Origin: an uncultured Acetatifactor sp.
Lineage (GTDB): Bacteria; Bacillota; Clostridia; Lachnospirales; Lachnospiraceae
Direction of reading: 5' to 3'
NCBI GenBank assembly: GCA_910578995.1
Contig: CAJTSY010000135.1
Location: 2,711 to 10,500 of the forward strand
Length of the DNA stretch: 7,790 bases
Below the pieces are notes generated by a model. The model saw only the letters and a program-made list of their open reading frames with translations, did no database searches and was not told the DNA's origin. Every line of letters begins with the position of its first letter. The first letter of the stretch is position 1. Below, in pieces: positions 1 through 6,174 of this stretch. The translations under genes and the position numbers were made by a program.

Positions 1-27
1 ATGAGAAATGAGGGTCATCTGGGATGA
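1..27 (+). other. Possible 3' end of an upstream gene
   Basis: The frame beginning at base 1 is open until a TGA at 25-27. That TGA would overlap the ATG of the CapA-family gene (24-26) in an ATGA arrangement, which is common between co-translated genes. Only eight sense codons are visible, so nothing can be said about the product. It is also possible that no gene ends here: the frame beginning at base 3 has a TGA at 9-11, which could equally be an upstream stop. The call rests only on the ATGA geometry. Confidence 0.25.
10..14 (+). promoter_or_regulatory. Ribosome binding site deciding the CapA-family start
   Basis: GAGGG at 10-14 lies 9 bases before the ATG at 24. The next in-frame ATG, at 54, has a GGGAG only one base upstream, which is too close to work well. 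This favours 24 as the start, although the signal peptide would be conventional from either. Confidence 0.55.
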
Positions 28-1496
28 GAAAGGGGACAGCTGTGGGCGGGAGAATGTTGAAGGGAAGAATGGCAGTATGGATTCTGATATTGTGCTTGGG
101 AATGTCCGGCTGCGGCAGGACCGGGGACGGTATGGCTGCAGACGCGGCTCCCGCAGGCGGAAAGGCACCGGAATCTGTAGGAAGCGCTGACGGAAGTTCC
201 ATGACAGCTCTCGAAGGAACGGAAGCATCGGAACCCAAGGGAGGCACCGACGGAAATTCTATGACAGAGCCCGAAGGAGCGAAAGCATTGGAATCCGCAG
301 GAACTGCTGACGGAGGTTCCATGGCAGCTCCCGGAGGAGGAGCAGAAGCATCGGGAACCGTGGGAGGTGCCGGCGGAAATCTTTCGGCAGCTTCCGGAAG
401 CAGCGACAGGACGGGAGAAGCCGGGAATGGGGAAGGAGCGTCCGGGATCACCGGGCCCTCCCCCATTGACATGTCAGAAACGGACGGTGAATCTGCCGGT
501 GCATCCGGAAATGGCACAGATTCTTCCTCCGTCTACGACTTTACCCTCTGCTTTGCGGGAGACATCAATCTGGATGAAAACTGGGGCACCACCCAGTTTC
601 TGGACGGGCAGGAGAACGGTATCTATGACTGTATTTCCGGGGAACTGGTGGACGCCATGAGGGATGCCGATATTATGTGCCTGAACAACGAATTTGCCTA
701 CAGCAGGGGCGGAGCCCCCCTGGAGGGGAAGGCCTATACCTTCCGGGCCATGCCGGAGAGGGTGGAAGTGCTCCATCAGCTGGGGGTGGACGCGGTGACC
801 CTGGCGAACAATCATATTTATGATTATGGAAAGGAAGCGCTTCTGGACACCTTTACGGTACTGGAGGAAGCGGAGGTTCCTTATTTCGGGGCGGGCCGAA
901 GTCTGGAGGAAGCCTGCAGGCCTCTGTACTTGGAGGCGGACGGAAAGAGGATTGCCCTGGTGGGGGCCTCCCGGGCGGAGAAGAACAAGATGACGCCCCA
1001 GGCTACGGAAACGGAGCCGGGAATCCTGCGCTGTTACGACACGGAATTGTTTCTGGAGAGTATCAGGGAGGGAAAGGACAACGCAGATTTCTGTATTGCC
1101 TTTGTGCACTGGGGGACGGAATACAGCTTCGACCTGGAGCAGGTGCAGCTGGACACGGGGAAAGAATATCTGGGGGCCGGAGCGGACGCAGTGATCGGCG
1201 CCCATTCCCACTGTCTGCAGGGAATGGAATATTATGACGGGAAACCAATCGTCTATAGCCTTGGCAATTACTGGTTTAACGAAAAAACACTGGATACCAT
1301 GCTGCTGCAGCTGCATTTTTCCGGTGATGAGCGGGAAAAACGTCTGGAAGTACAGGTGATTCCGGCGGTGCAGAAAGGGTATCGGACCACCTATGCATCG
1401 GAGGCAGAGGAACAGAGGAGAATTTATGATTTCCTGGAGGATATCTCCGTGAATGTGGAGATTTCGGATGAGGGAATCGTGAGAGAGGCAGGATGA
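24..1496 (+). CDS. CapA-family lipoprotein (poly-gamma-glutamate synthesis CapA-like domain)
   Basis: 490-residue protein, probably anchored to the outer face of the membrane. Residues 11-30 form a short basic stretch, a hydrophobic core and a lipobox-like GMSGC, with Cys30 as the predicted lipidated residue (Met at -3 is slightly off consensus). Residues 31-170 are a low-complexity Gly/Ala/Ser/Glu linker containing tandem repeats. The CapA domain follows from about 172 to 470. It shows FAGDINL (178-183), NNE (221-223), LANNH with Asp267 (260-267), HWGTEY (362-367), GAHSHCLQG (392-400) and a VYSLGNYWF-type strand near 410-418. These Asp/Asn/His motifs match the metallophosphatase-like CapA/PgsA family. 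Characterised members take part in making or exporting poly-gamma-glutamate capsule, but no pgsB or pgsC partner is visible, so the substrate is unknown. The stop lies 3 bases before the asparaginase ATG, implying co-transcription. The family call is firm; the role is not. Confidence 0.88.
   Translation: MRKGTAVGGRMLKGRMAVWILILCLGMSGCGRTGDGMAADAAPAGGKAPESVGSADGSSMTALEGTEASEPKGGTDGNSMTEPEGAKALESAGTADGGSMAAPGGGAEASGTVGGAGGNLSAASGSSDRTGEAGNGEGASGITGPSPIDMSETDGESAGASGNGTDSSSVYDFTLCFAGDINLDENWGTTQFLDGQENGIYDCISGELVDAMRDADIMCLNNEFAYSRGGAPLEGKAYTFRAMPERVEVLHQLGVDAVTLANNHIYDYGKEALLDTFTVLEEAEVPYFGAGRSLEEACRPLYLEADGKRIALVGASRAEKNKMTPQATETEPGILRCYDTELFLESIREGKDNADFCIAFVHWGTEYSFDLEQVQLDTGKEYLGAGADAVIGAHSHCLQGMEYYDGKPIVYSLGNYWFNEKTLDTMLLQLHFSGDEREKRLEVQVIPAVQKGYRTTYASEAEEQRRIYDFLEDISVNVEISDEGIVREAG
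156..395 (+). repeat. Imperfect 60-base tandem repeats in the CapA linker
   Basis: Three consecutive 60-base units (156-215, 216-275, 276-335) each encode 20 residues and share a core reading (A/T)DG.SM. A fourth, decayed unit (about 336-395) is offset by one codon. Compared by hand, unit 1 matches unit 3 at 46 of 60 bases and unit 2 at 40 of 60. The period is a multiple of three, so copy-number change would keep the reading frame. The encoded sequence is rich in Gly, Ala, Ser and Glu and is probably a flexible or surface-exposed spacer between the lipid anchor and the CapA domain. Confidence 0.75.
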
Positions 1497-1499
1497 GAG

Positions 1500-2507
1500 A
1501 TGAAGAAAATACTGTTGATTGCCACGGGAGGAACCATTGCCTCCGGTTACACGGAGGAAGGGCTGTCGCCAAAGATCGGGGCAGGGGAACTGCTGGGGTA
1601 TGTGGAGGAACACAGGAAGTTCTGCCATGTGGATGTGGTACAGCCATTCAGTCTGGACAGCACCAATATCTATGCGGAGCACTGGCTGAAACTGGCGGCT
1701 CTGATAGAGGAAGCCTATTCTGAGTATGACGGGTTTGTAATCAGTCACGGCACGGATACCATGGCGTTTACGGCGGCAGCCCTGTCCTATCTGGTGCAGG
1801 ACAGCCCAAAGCCAATTGTCATAACCGGGTCCCAGAAGCCCATAGACCTTCCGGTGACGGATGCCCGGACCAATCTCCTGGACAGCCTTTTGTTTGCCTC
1901 CCAGGAGAGGGCTCATGGTGTGAACCTTGTCTTCGGCGGGAATGTGATAGCCGGAACCCGCGCAAAGAAGGAACGGTCCAAGAGCTATGACGCCTTCTCC
2001 AGTATTAATTATCCTGACATTGCCGTGATACGGGACGGCAGGGTCTTCTTTTACATCGACGACAAAGGAAGGAATGCCGGGGAAGTGCGGTTTTACCATG
2101 AACTGAACCGCAGAATCCTGCTGCTGAAACTGGTGCCCGGTATGGACGGTACGATACTGAACCGTCTTTTTCACTTTTATGACGGCGTCATCATTGAGGC
2201 TTTCGGCGTAGGCGGGTTTCCGGAGTACGGGGACGTGCCTTTCTATCCGGAGATACGGCGGTGGAGGGACGCGGGAAAGCTGGTGCTGATGGCCACCCAG
2301 GTGACCCATGAGGGCAGCGACATGGAGGTGTACCGGGTGGGAAAGGTGATAAAGGAAGAGTTCCACCTGATGGAGGCCTATGACATGACCCTGGAGGCGG
2401 CGGTGACCAAGGTCATGTGGATCCTGGGGCAGACCCGGGAGCCGGAACAGTTCCGCAGGCTGTTTTACAATACGGTAAACCATGACATTCTGCTTGGGGA
2501 AGAATGA
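1500..2507 (+). CDS. ansA: Type I (cytoplasmic) L-asparaginase
   Basis: 335 residues, the usual length for AnsA-type asparaginases, which hydrolyse L-asparagine to aspartate and ammonia. No signal peptide is present: the protein begins directly with the first beta strand, consistent with a cytosolic enzyme. Visible family motifs are TGGTIAS at 9-15 with nucleophile Thr12, substrate-binding DSTN at 53-56, HGTDT at 83-87 with the second catalytic Thr85-Asp86 pair, and ITGSQKP at 108-114. Lys157 in the TRAKK stretch aligns by eye with the catalytic lysine. The ATG at 1500 has an AGG-containing site about 7 bases upstream, inside the end of the CapA gene, so translation is probably coupled. No GC-rich terminator follows. 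The AnsA subtype is inferred from length and lack of a signal peptide; side activity on glutamine cannot be judged from sequence. Confidence 0.93.
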   Translation: MKKILLIATGGTIASGYTEEGLSPKIGAGELLGYVEEHRKFCHVDVVQPFSLDSTNIYAEHWLKLAALIEEAYSEYDGFVISHGTDTMAFTAAALSYLVQDSPKPIVITGSQKPIDLPVTDARTNLLDSLLFASQERAHGVNLVFGGNVIAGTRAKKERSKSYDAFSSINYPDIAVIRDGRVFFYIDDKGRNAGEVRFYHELNRRILLLKLVPGMDGTILNRLFHFYDGVIIEAFGVGGFPEYGDVPFYPEIRRWRDAGKLVLMATQVTHEGSDMEVYRVGKVIKEEFHLMEAYDMTLEAAVTKVMWILGQTREPEQFRRLFYNTVNHDILLGEE

Positions 2508-2526
2508 ATTCCTGTAAGAAGGGTTG

Positions 2527-2556
2527 TATAAAAAATATTATAAACAAAAATTTTAT
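2527..2556 (+). promoter_or_regulatory. AT-rich UP-element-like tract before the tig promoter
   Basis: About 30 bases made almost entirely of A and T, with A-runs followed by T-runs, lie immediately upstream of the proposed -35. This is where the RNA polymerase alpha subunit contacts UP elements. The tract stands out against the GC-rich genes on both sides. It also contains a weak AT-only dyad that is too unstable to be a terminator for ansA. The function is inferred from position and composition only. Confidence 0.4.
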
Positions 2557-2585
2557 TTGTGTTTTCCGATGCCCTATGCTATAAT
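2557..2585 (+). promoter_or_regulatory. Probable sigma-A promoter for tig (extended -10)
   Basis: A perfect TATAAT -10 lies at 2580-2585, preceded by TG at 2577-2578 with one base between, which makes it an extended -10. Seventeen bases upstream is TTGTGT (2557-2562), a partial -35 keeping the TTG. Transcription would begin near 2592, giving a leader of about 75 bases before the tig ATG. It is the best promoter match noticed in the window and would drive tig and probably clpP and clpX. No CIRCE or CtsR operator was seen overlapping it. Confidence 0.75.
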
Positions 2586-2598
2586 CTTTGTAATTGCG

Positions 2599-2614
2599 GC
2601 TGTGTCTTCGCAGC
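2599..2614 (+). promoter_or_regulatory. Small stem-loop in the tig leader
   Basis: GCTGTG (2599-2604) can pair with CGCAGC (2609-2614), one pair being a G-T wobble, around a four-base TCTT loop. It begins only a few bases after the predicted transcription start and is followed directly by an AGGAGG (2615-2620) that has no ATG, GTG or TTG at a usable distance. A 5'-proximal hairpin could stabilise the transcript; this role is inference. Confidence 0.4.
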
Positions 2615-2666
2615 AGGAGGAAAGTATTTACGGACAGGACACAGAATTGAAGGAGGAAATGTAACA

Positions 2667-3956
2667 ATGAGTTTACAGGTAGAAAAATTAGGGAATAATA
2701 TGGCGAGACTGACGATTGAAGTGTCCGCCGGGGAACTGGACAAGGCCATTGACGGTGCATATCAGAAGAACAGGAACAAGATCAGCCTTCCCGGATTCCG
2801 CAAGGGCAAGGCACCCCGCAAGATGCTGGAGCAGATGTACGGAAAGGATTTGTTCTACGAAGATGCAGCGAATGCCCTGATTCCCGATGCCTATGAGCAG
2901 GCATGTGACGAATGTGAGGAAGAGATCGTGTCCGCTCCGAAGGTGGATGTGGTACAGCTGGAGGCAGGAAAACCTTTCGTTTTTACCGCGGAAGTAGCGC
3001 TGAAACCCCAGGTAACCCTTGGGCAGTACAGGGGAGTCCAGGTGGAGAAGGCAGATGCGGAAGTGACTGAGGATGAGATAAAGGCAGAGATCGACAGGGA
3101 GAGGGAGAAGAATTCCAGAACCGTGGATGTGACGGACAGGACAGTTCAGGAAGGCGACATTGCCACCATTGATTTTGAGGGATTTGTGGACGGCGAGGCC
3201 TTTGAGGGCGGCAAAGGGACAGATCATCCCCTGACCATCGGTTCCCATTCGTTTATCCCGGGTTTTGAGGAGGCGCTGGTTGGGGCTGAAGTGGGGAAGG
3301 AGACGGATGTAAACGTGACATTTCCGGAAGATTACCAGGCGGAAGAGCTGGCAGGGAAGCCTGCGGTATTCAAATGTACTGTTACAAGGCTGCAGGAGAA
3401 GCTGCTTCCCGAACTGGACGATGAGTTTGTAGGCGAGGTTTCCGAGGAAAGCGACACAGTGGAGGAATACAGGGAGGAGATCCGTAAGAAGCTGGCCGGC
3501 CGGAAGGAAGAGGAGGCCAGGGCGAAGAAGGAAGATGCCGTGGTGGATGCCGTTATTGCTGATGCGCAGATGGAGATTCCCGCGCCTATGGTGGAGACCC
3601 AGCAGAGGCAGATGGTGCAGGAGTATGCCCAGAGACTGCAGTATCAGGGGATTTCCTTTGAGCAGTACCTGCAGTTCACAGGCATGACAAACGAGCAGCT
3701 GTTGGAGCAGGTGAAGCCCCAGGTGATGAAGCGGATCCAGTCCAGGTTGGTTCTGGAGGCAGTGGCTGCCGCTGAAAAGATAGAGGCCACCCAGGAAGAG
3801 ATAGAAGAAGAGCTGAAGAAGATGGGAGAGGCCTATCAGATGGAACCCGACAGGGTGGTGGAACTTCTGGGCAAAAACGGCAGAAAACAGGTAAGCGATG
3901 ACATCTGTGTCAGAAAGGCTGCCGATTTCGTGGTGGAAAACGCAGTGGAAGCATAA
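2667..3956 (+). CDS. tig: Trigger factor, ribosome-associated chaperone and prolyl isomerase
   Basis: 429 residues, normal for trigger factor, which binds the ribosome exit tunnel and shields nascent chains. The start is the ATG at 2667 with AGGAGG at 2651-2656. The frame is open further upstream, but those codons precede the predicted transcription start. Domains in order: an N-terminal ribosome-binding domain (about 1-115) with the signature GFRKGKAP at 43-50; an FKBP-like prolyl isomerase domain (about 155-245) beginning EGDIATIDFEGFVDG and containing FIPGFEEALVG near 196-206; and a helical, Glu/Lys/Gln-rich C-terminal chaperone domain to 429. It heads a tig-clpP-clpX block, a gene order also known in enterobacteria and many Clostridia. 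No truncation or frameshift is visible. Confidence 0.97.
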   Translation: MSLQVEKLGNNMARLTIEVSAGELDKAIDGAYQKNRNKISLPGFRKGKAPRKMLEQMYGKDLFYEDAANALIPDAYEQACDECEEEIVSAPKVDVVQLEAGKPFVFTAEVALKPQVTLGQYRGVQVEKADAEVTEDEIKAEIDREREKNSRTVDVTDRTVQEGDIATIDFEGFVDGEAFEGGKGTDHPLTIGSHSFIPGFEEALVGAEVGKETDVNVTFPEDYQAEELAGKPAVFKCTVTRLQEKLLPELDDEFVGEVSEESDTVEEYREEIRKKLAGRKEEEARAKKEDAVVDAVIADAQMEIPAPMVETQQRQMVQEYAQRLQYQGISFEQYLQFTGMTNEQLLEQVKPQVMKRIQSRLVLEAVAAAEKIEATQEEIEEELKKMGEAYQMEPDRVVELLGKNGRKQVSDDICVRKAADFVVENAVEA

Positions 3957-3968
3957 TGGTTTCATGGA

Positions 3969-3997
3969 GCGGGTGCCGGTACCGTACAGGCACCTGC
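3969..3997 (+). terminator. Hairpin after tig, weak terminator or attenuator
   Basis: GCGGGTGCC (3969-3977) pairs with GGCACCTGC (3989-3997) over nine pairs, one a G-T wobble, with an 11-base loop containing the palindrome GGTACC. Only four T residues follow (4001-4004), after GAA, so termination would be partial. It may lower the amount of tig transcript reading into clpP, or protect the tig 3' end after processing. Confidence 0.45.
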
Positions 3998-4001
3998 GAA
4001 T

Positions 4002-4041
4002 TTTGCCGCCGGGTGGACGGGGACAGGAAGCAGACGGCAAA
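4002..4041 (+). repeat. Inverted repeat upstream of clpP
   Basis: TTTGCCG (4002-4008) and CGGCAAA (4035-4041) are perfect 7-base inverted repeats separated by 26 bases. The right arm ends 22 bases before the clpP ribosome binding site (AGGAGG, 4064-4069). It could form a second RNA stem after the 3969-3997 hairpin, or be an operator-like dyad. It does not match CIRCE or the CtsR direct repeat. Chance occurrence is possible given the long spacer. Confidence 0.35.
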
Positions 4042-4077
4042 GAGGAATAGAGGGAACTGGAATAGGAGGAATTTCAA

Positions 4078-4677
4078 ATGAGTTTGGTGCCTTATGTCAT
4101 TGAACAGACAAGCAGGGGAGAGAGATCCTATGATATTTATTCCCGGCTTTTGAAAGACAGGATCATAGTTCTGGGAGAGGAAGTAAACGACACTTCTGCA
4201 AGTATTGTGGTGGCCCAGCTGCTGTTTCTGGAGGCGGAGGATCCGGAGAAGGACATCCATCTGTATATCAACAGCCCGGGAGGCGTCATTACCGCGGGTA
4301 TGGCCATATATGATACAATGCATTATATCAAGTGCGATGTGTCCACGGTATGTATCGGTATGGCTGCCAGTATGGGATCCTTCCTGCTTGCAGGCGGAGC
4401 AAAGGGAAAGCGGTTTGCCCTGCCCAATGCGGAGATCATGATCCACCAGCCCGCAGGCGGAACCCAGGGACAGGCAACGGAGATTGAGATTGCCGCGAAA
4501 CACATTTTGAGGACCAGGGAAAAGCTGAACCACATTCTTGCGGAGAATACCGGCAGGGATTATGAGCTGGTGTGTGCCGATACCGAGCGTGACAACTGGA
4601 TGAGTGCGGAAGAGGCAAAGGAGTACGGCATTATTGACATGGTGCTTTCTTCCCATGATGTGCAGGGTGGGAAATAA
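4078..4677 (+). CDS. clpP: ATP-dependent Clp protease proteolytic subunit
   Basis: 199 residues, full length for ClpP, the serine peptidase that forms a double-heptamer chamber and degrades substrates fed by ClpX or other AAA+ partners. The Ser-His-Asp triad is intact: Ser98 in GMAASMG (94-100), His123 in MIHQPAGG (121-128) and Asp172 in TERDNW. INSPGG (64-69) forms the oxyanion-region motif. The N-terminus MSLVPYVIEQ closely resembles the axial-loop start of mature ClpP, so little or no propeptide is expected. The ATG has AGGAGG at 4064-4069 with an 8-base spacer. The gene lies 121 bases after tig and 38 bases before clpX, so all three are probably co-transcribed. No separate promoter was seen. 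Confidence 0.97.
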   Translation: MSLVPYVIEQTSRGERSYDIYSRLLKDRIIVLGEEVNDTSASIVVAQLLFLEAEDPEKDIHLYINSPGGVITAGMAIYDTMHYIKCDVSTVCIGMAASMGSFLLAGGAKGKRFALPNAEIMIHQPAGGTQGQATEIEIAAKHILRTREKLNHILAENTGRDYELVCADTERDNWMSAEEAKEYGIIDMVLSSHDVQGGK

Positions 4678-4703
4678 GCCTGTTCTGTGTGATTATAAAA
4701 TTT

Positions 4704-4708
4704 AGGAG
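4704..4708 (+). promoter_or_regulatory. Ribosome binding site deciding the clpX start
   Basis: AGGAG at 4704-4708 lies 7 bases before the ATG at 4716. A longer reading frame could begin at a GTG at 4689, or at a GTG at 4713, but the first has this site inside it and the second leaves only 4 bases. The ATG at 4716 also gives the usual distance to the zinc-finger cysteines. Confidence 0.7.
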
Positions 4709-4715
4709 TAAAGTG

Positions 4716-5993
4716 ATGGCAGGAAAAATGATCGGAAGCGATATCAGGTGCTCCTTCTGCAATAAGACCCAGAACCAGGTCCGCAAGCTGATTGCGGGTC
4801 CCGGCGGGGTCTATATCTGTGACGACTGTATTGATATCTGCACGGATATTCTGGAGGAGGAGCTGCAGGACGAGGAGGAGATAGAGTCTGTACGTCCCGA
4901 CATCAATCTTCTGAAACCCGTTGAAATTAAAAGCTTTCTGGACGAATATGTGGTGGGGCAGGAGGCGGCGAAGAAAGTGCTGTCGGTTGCTGTCTACAAC
5001 CATTACAAGCGGGTGATGGCGCCCAGGGACCTGGACGATGTGGAGCTGCAGAAAAGTAATATTATCATGGTGGGCCCCACCGGTTCAGGCAAAACTTATC
5101 TGGCCCAGACCCTGGCAAAGATTATTAACGTACCTTTCGCGATCGCTGATGCTACCACGCTGACAGAGGCAGGATATGTGGGGGAGGATGTGGAGAACAT
5201 TCTCCTGAAGCTGATCCAGGCGGCGGATTATGATGTGGAGCGCGCCCAGTACGGAATGATTTATATTGACGAGATTGACAAGATCACCAAAAAGGGCGAG
5301 AACGTGTCAATTACCCGTGATGTGTCGGGGGAGGGCGTACAGCAGGCGCTCCTGAAGATCGTGGAGGGCACTGTTGCAAATGTGCCGCCGCAGGGGGGCA
5401 GAAAGCATCCCCACCAGGAACTTATATCCATTGACACATCCAATATCCTCTTTATCTGCGGGGGAGCTTTTGACGGCCTGGAGAAGATTATTGAGACAAG
5501 ACTGGACCGCAAGGCCATCGGTTTCAACACGGAGGTGGCCCAGAAGGCCAGCCGGGAGATCGGGGAACTTCTGCAGGAAGTGACGCCCCAGGACCTGGTG
5601 AAGTTCGGCCTGATACCGGAGTTTGTGGGCCGTGTACCCATCTGCGTGGCATTGAAGGGACTGGACCAGGATGCCCTGGTGCGTATTCTCAGCGAGCCGA
5701 AGAATGCCCTGATCAAACAGTACAAGAAATTGTTTGACATGGACGGCGTGGAGCTTTCCTTTGAGGAGGCTGCCGTGAGGTCCATTGCCGCCAAGGCATT
5801 TGAGCGTAAGACAGGAGCAAGGGGACTGCGTTCCATCATGGAGGATATTCTCATCGATACCATGTATGAGATCCCTTCTGATGATTCTATAGAGGAATGC
5901 ATTATTACGGAAGACACGGTAGAGGCAGGACAGGCGCCCCTGACCATTCACAGGAATGAGCGGAGGGTCGGCCTGAATAAGGCCATATCGTAA
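4716..5993 (+). CDS. clpX: ClpX, ATP-dependent unfoldase of the ClpXP protease
   Basis: 425 residues, matching normal ClpX length. It is a AAA+ hexamer that recognises, unfolds and threads proteins into ClpP. The N-terminal zinc-binding domain has four cysteines, Cys12/Cys15 (RCSFC) and Cys35/Cys38 (CDDC). The ATPase core shows Walker A GPTGSGKT (120-127), pore loop GYVG (153-156), Walker B YIDEID (183-188), the RKH pore loop (229-231), the ClpP-docking IGF loop (268-270), an arginine-finger-like Arg306 in EFVGRVP, and sensor-2 GARGLR (367-372). All key residues are present and the IGF loop agrees with the ClpP encoded just upstream. The gene is followed by a terminator-like hairpin at 6050-6075, which probably ends the main tig-clpP-clpX transcript. 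Confidence 0.97.
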   Translation: MAGKMIGSDIRCSFCNKTQNQVRKLIAGPGGVYICDDCIDICTDILEEELQDEEEIESVRPDINLLKPVEIKSFLDEYVVGQEAAKKVLSVAVYNHYKRVMAPRDLDDVELQKSNIIMVGPTGSGKTYLAQTLAKIINVPFAIADATTLTEAGYVGEDVENILLKLIQAADYDVERAQYGMIYIDEIDKITKKGENVSITRDVSGEGVQQALLKIVEGTVANVPPQGGRKHPHQELISIDTSNILFICGGAFDGLEKIIETRLDRKAIGFNTEVAQKASREIGELLQEVTPQDLVKFGLIPEFVGRVPICVALKGLDQDALVRILSEPKNALIKQYKKLFDMDGVELSFEEAAVRSIAAKAFERKTGARGLRSIMEDILIDTMYEIPSDDSIEECIITEDTVEAGQAPLTIHRNERRVGLNKAIS

Positions 5994-6008
5994 GAAACAG
6001 GCTGCAGG

Positions 6009-6033
6009 GGCAGTCGCCAGGTGTATGACTGCC
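6009..6033 (+). repeat. Hairpin just after clpX
   Basis: GGCAGTC (6009-6015) and GACTGCC (6027-6033) are perfect 7-base complements with an 11-base loop, starting 15 bases after the clpX stop. No T-run follows, so it is not a terminator by itself. It may stabilise the 3' end of the clpX message or act with the stronger hairpin that follows. Confidence 0.4.
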
Positions 6034-6049
6034 GTATCAGTTCAAGAGG

Positions 6050-6075
6050 AAACGCCGTCCCGTGGACGGCGTTTT
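6050..6075 (+). terminator. Intrinsic terminator after clpX
   Basis: AAACGCCGTCC (6050-6060) pairs perfectly over 11 bases with GGACGGCGTTT (6064-6074) around a CGT loop. The T-run is short (6072-6075) and overlaps the stem, then GCACA follows. The strong GC stem argues for a terminator, while the short T-run suggests incomplete release, with some transcription reading on into engB. From 6076 to 6174 I saw no convincing promoter. Confidence 0.7.
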
Positions 6076-6174
6076 GCACATACGCATGCCTGCAGCGGTT
6101 AAGAAACCAGTTCTGGAAAACGAGGAAACAAAAGGCGCCGGAGGAAAGAAAATCCGGTGGAAAGGATGGAGCGA

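Noticed and set aside
474..2483. A 669-codon open frame on the minus strand opposite the CapA and asparaginase genes
   Set aside because: Its translation is His/Leu/Pro/Gln-rich without family motifs, and it lies wholly opposite two recognised genes. It is the mirror of GC-rich codon use, not a gene.
2602..2664. A 20-codon leader peptide with a GTG start ending just before tig
   Set aside because: It lacks a ribosome binding site, starts inside the stem-loop only about ten bases after the predicted transcription start, and shows no codon run that would suggest attenuation.
2688..4040. A 450-codon open frame on the minus strand opposite tig
   Set aside because: It covers a certain trigger factor gene, its Leu/His-rich translation has no recognisable domain, and it has no supporting promoter or ribosome binding site.
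2508..4077. CIRCE or CtsR heat-shock operators upstream of tig or clpP
   Set aside because: Neither the TTAGCACTC/GAGTGCTAA dyad nor the GGTCAAA direct repeat was found by eye in the two intergenic gaps.
4691..4700. TATAAA-like -10 just upstream of clpX
   Set aside because: No -35 is present at a suitable distance, and transcription would begin at or inside the clpX ribosome binding site.
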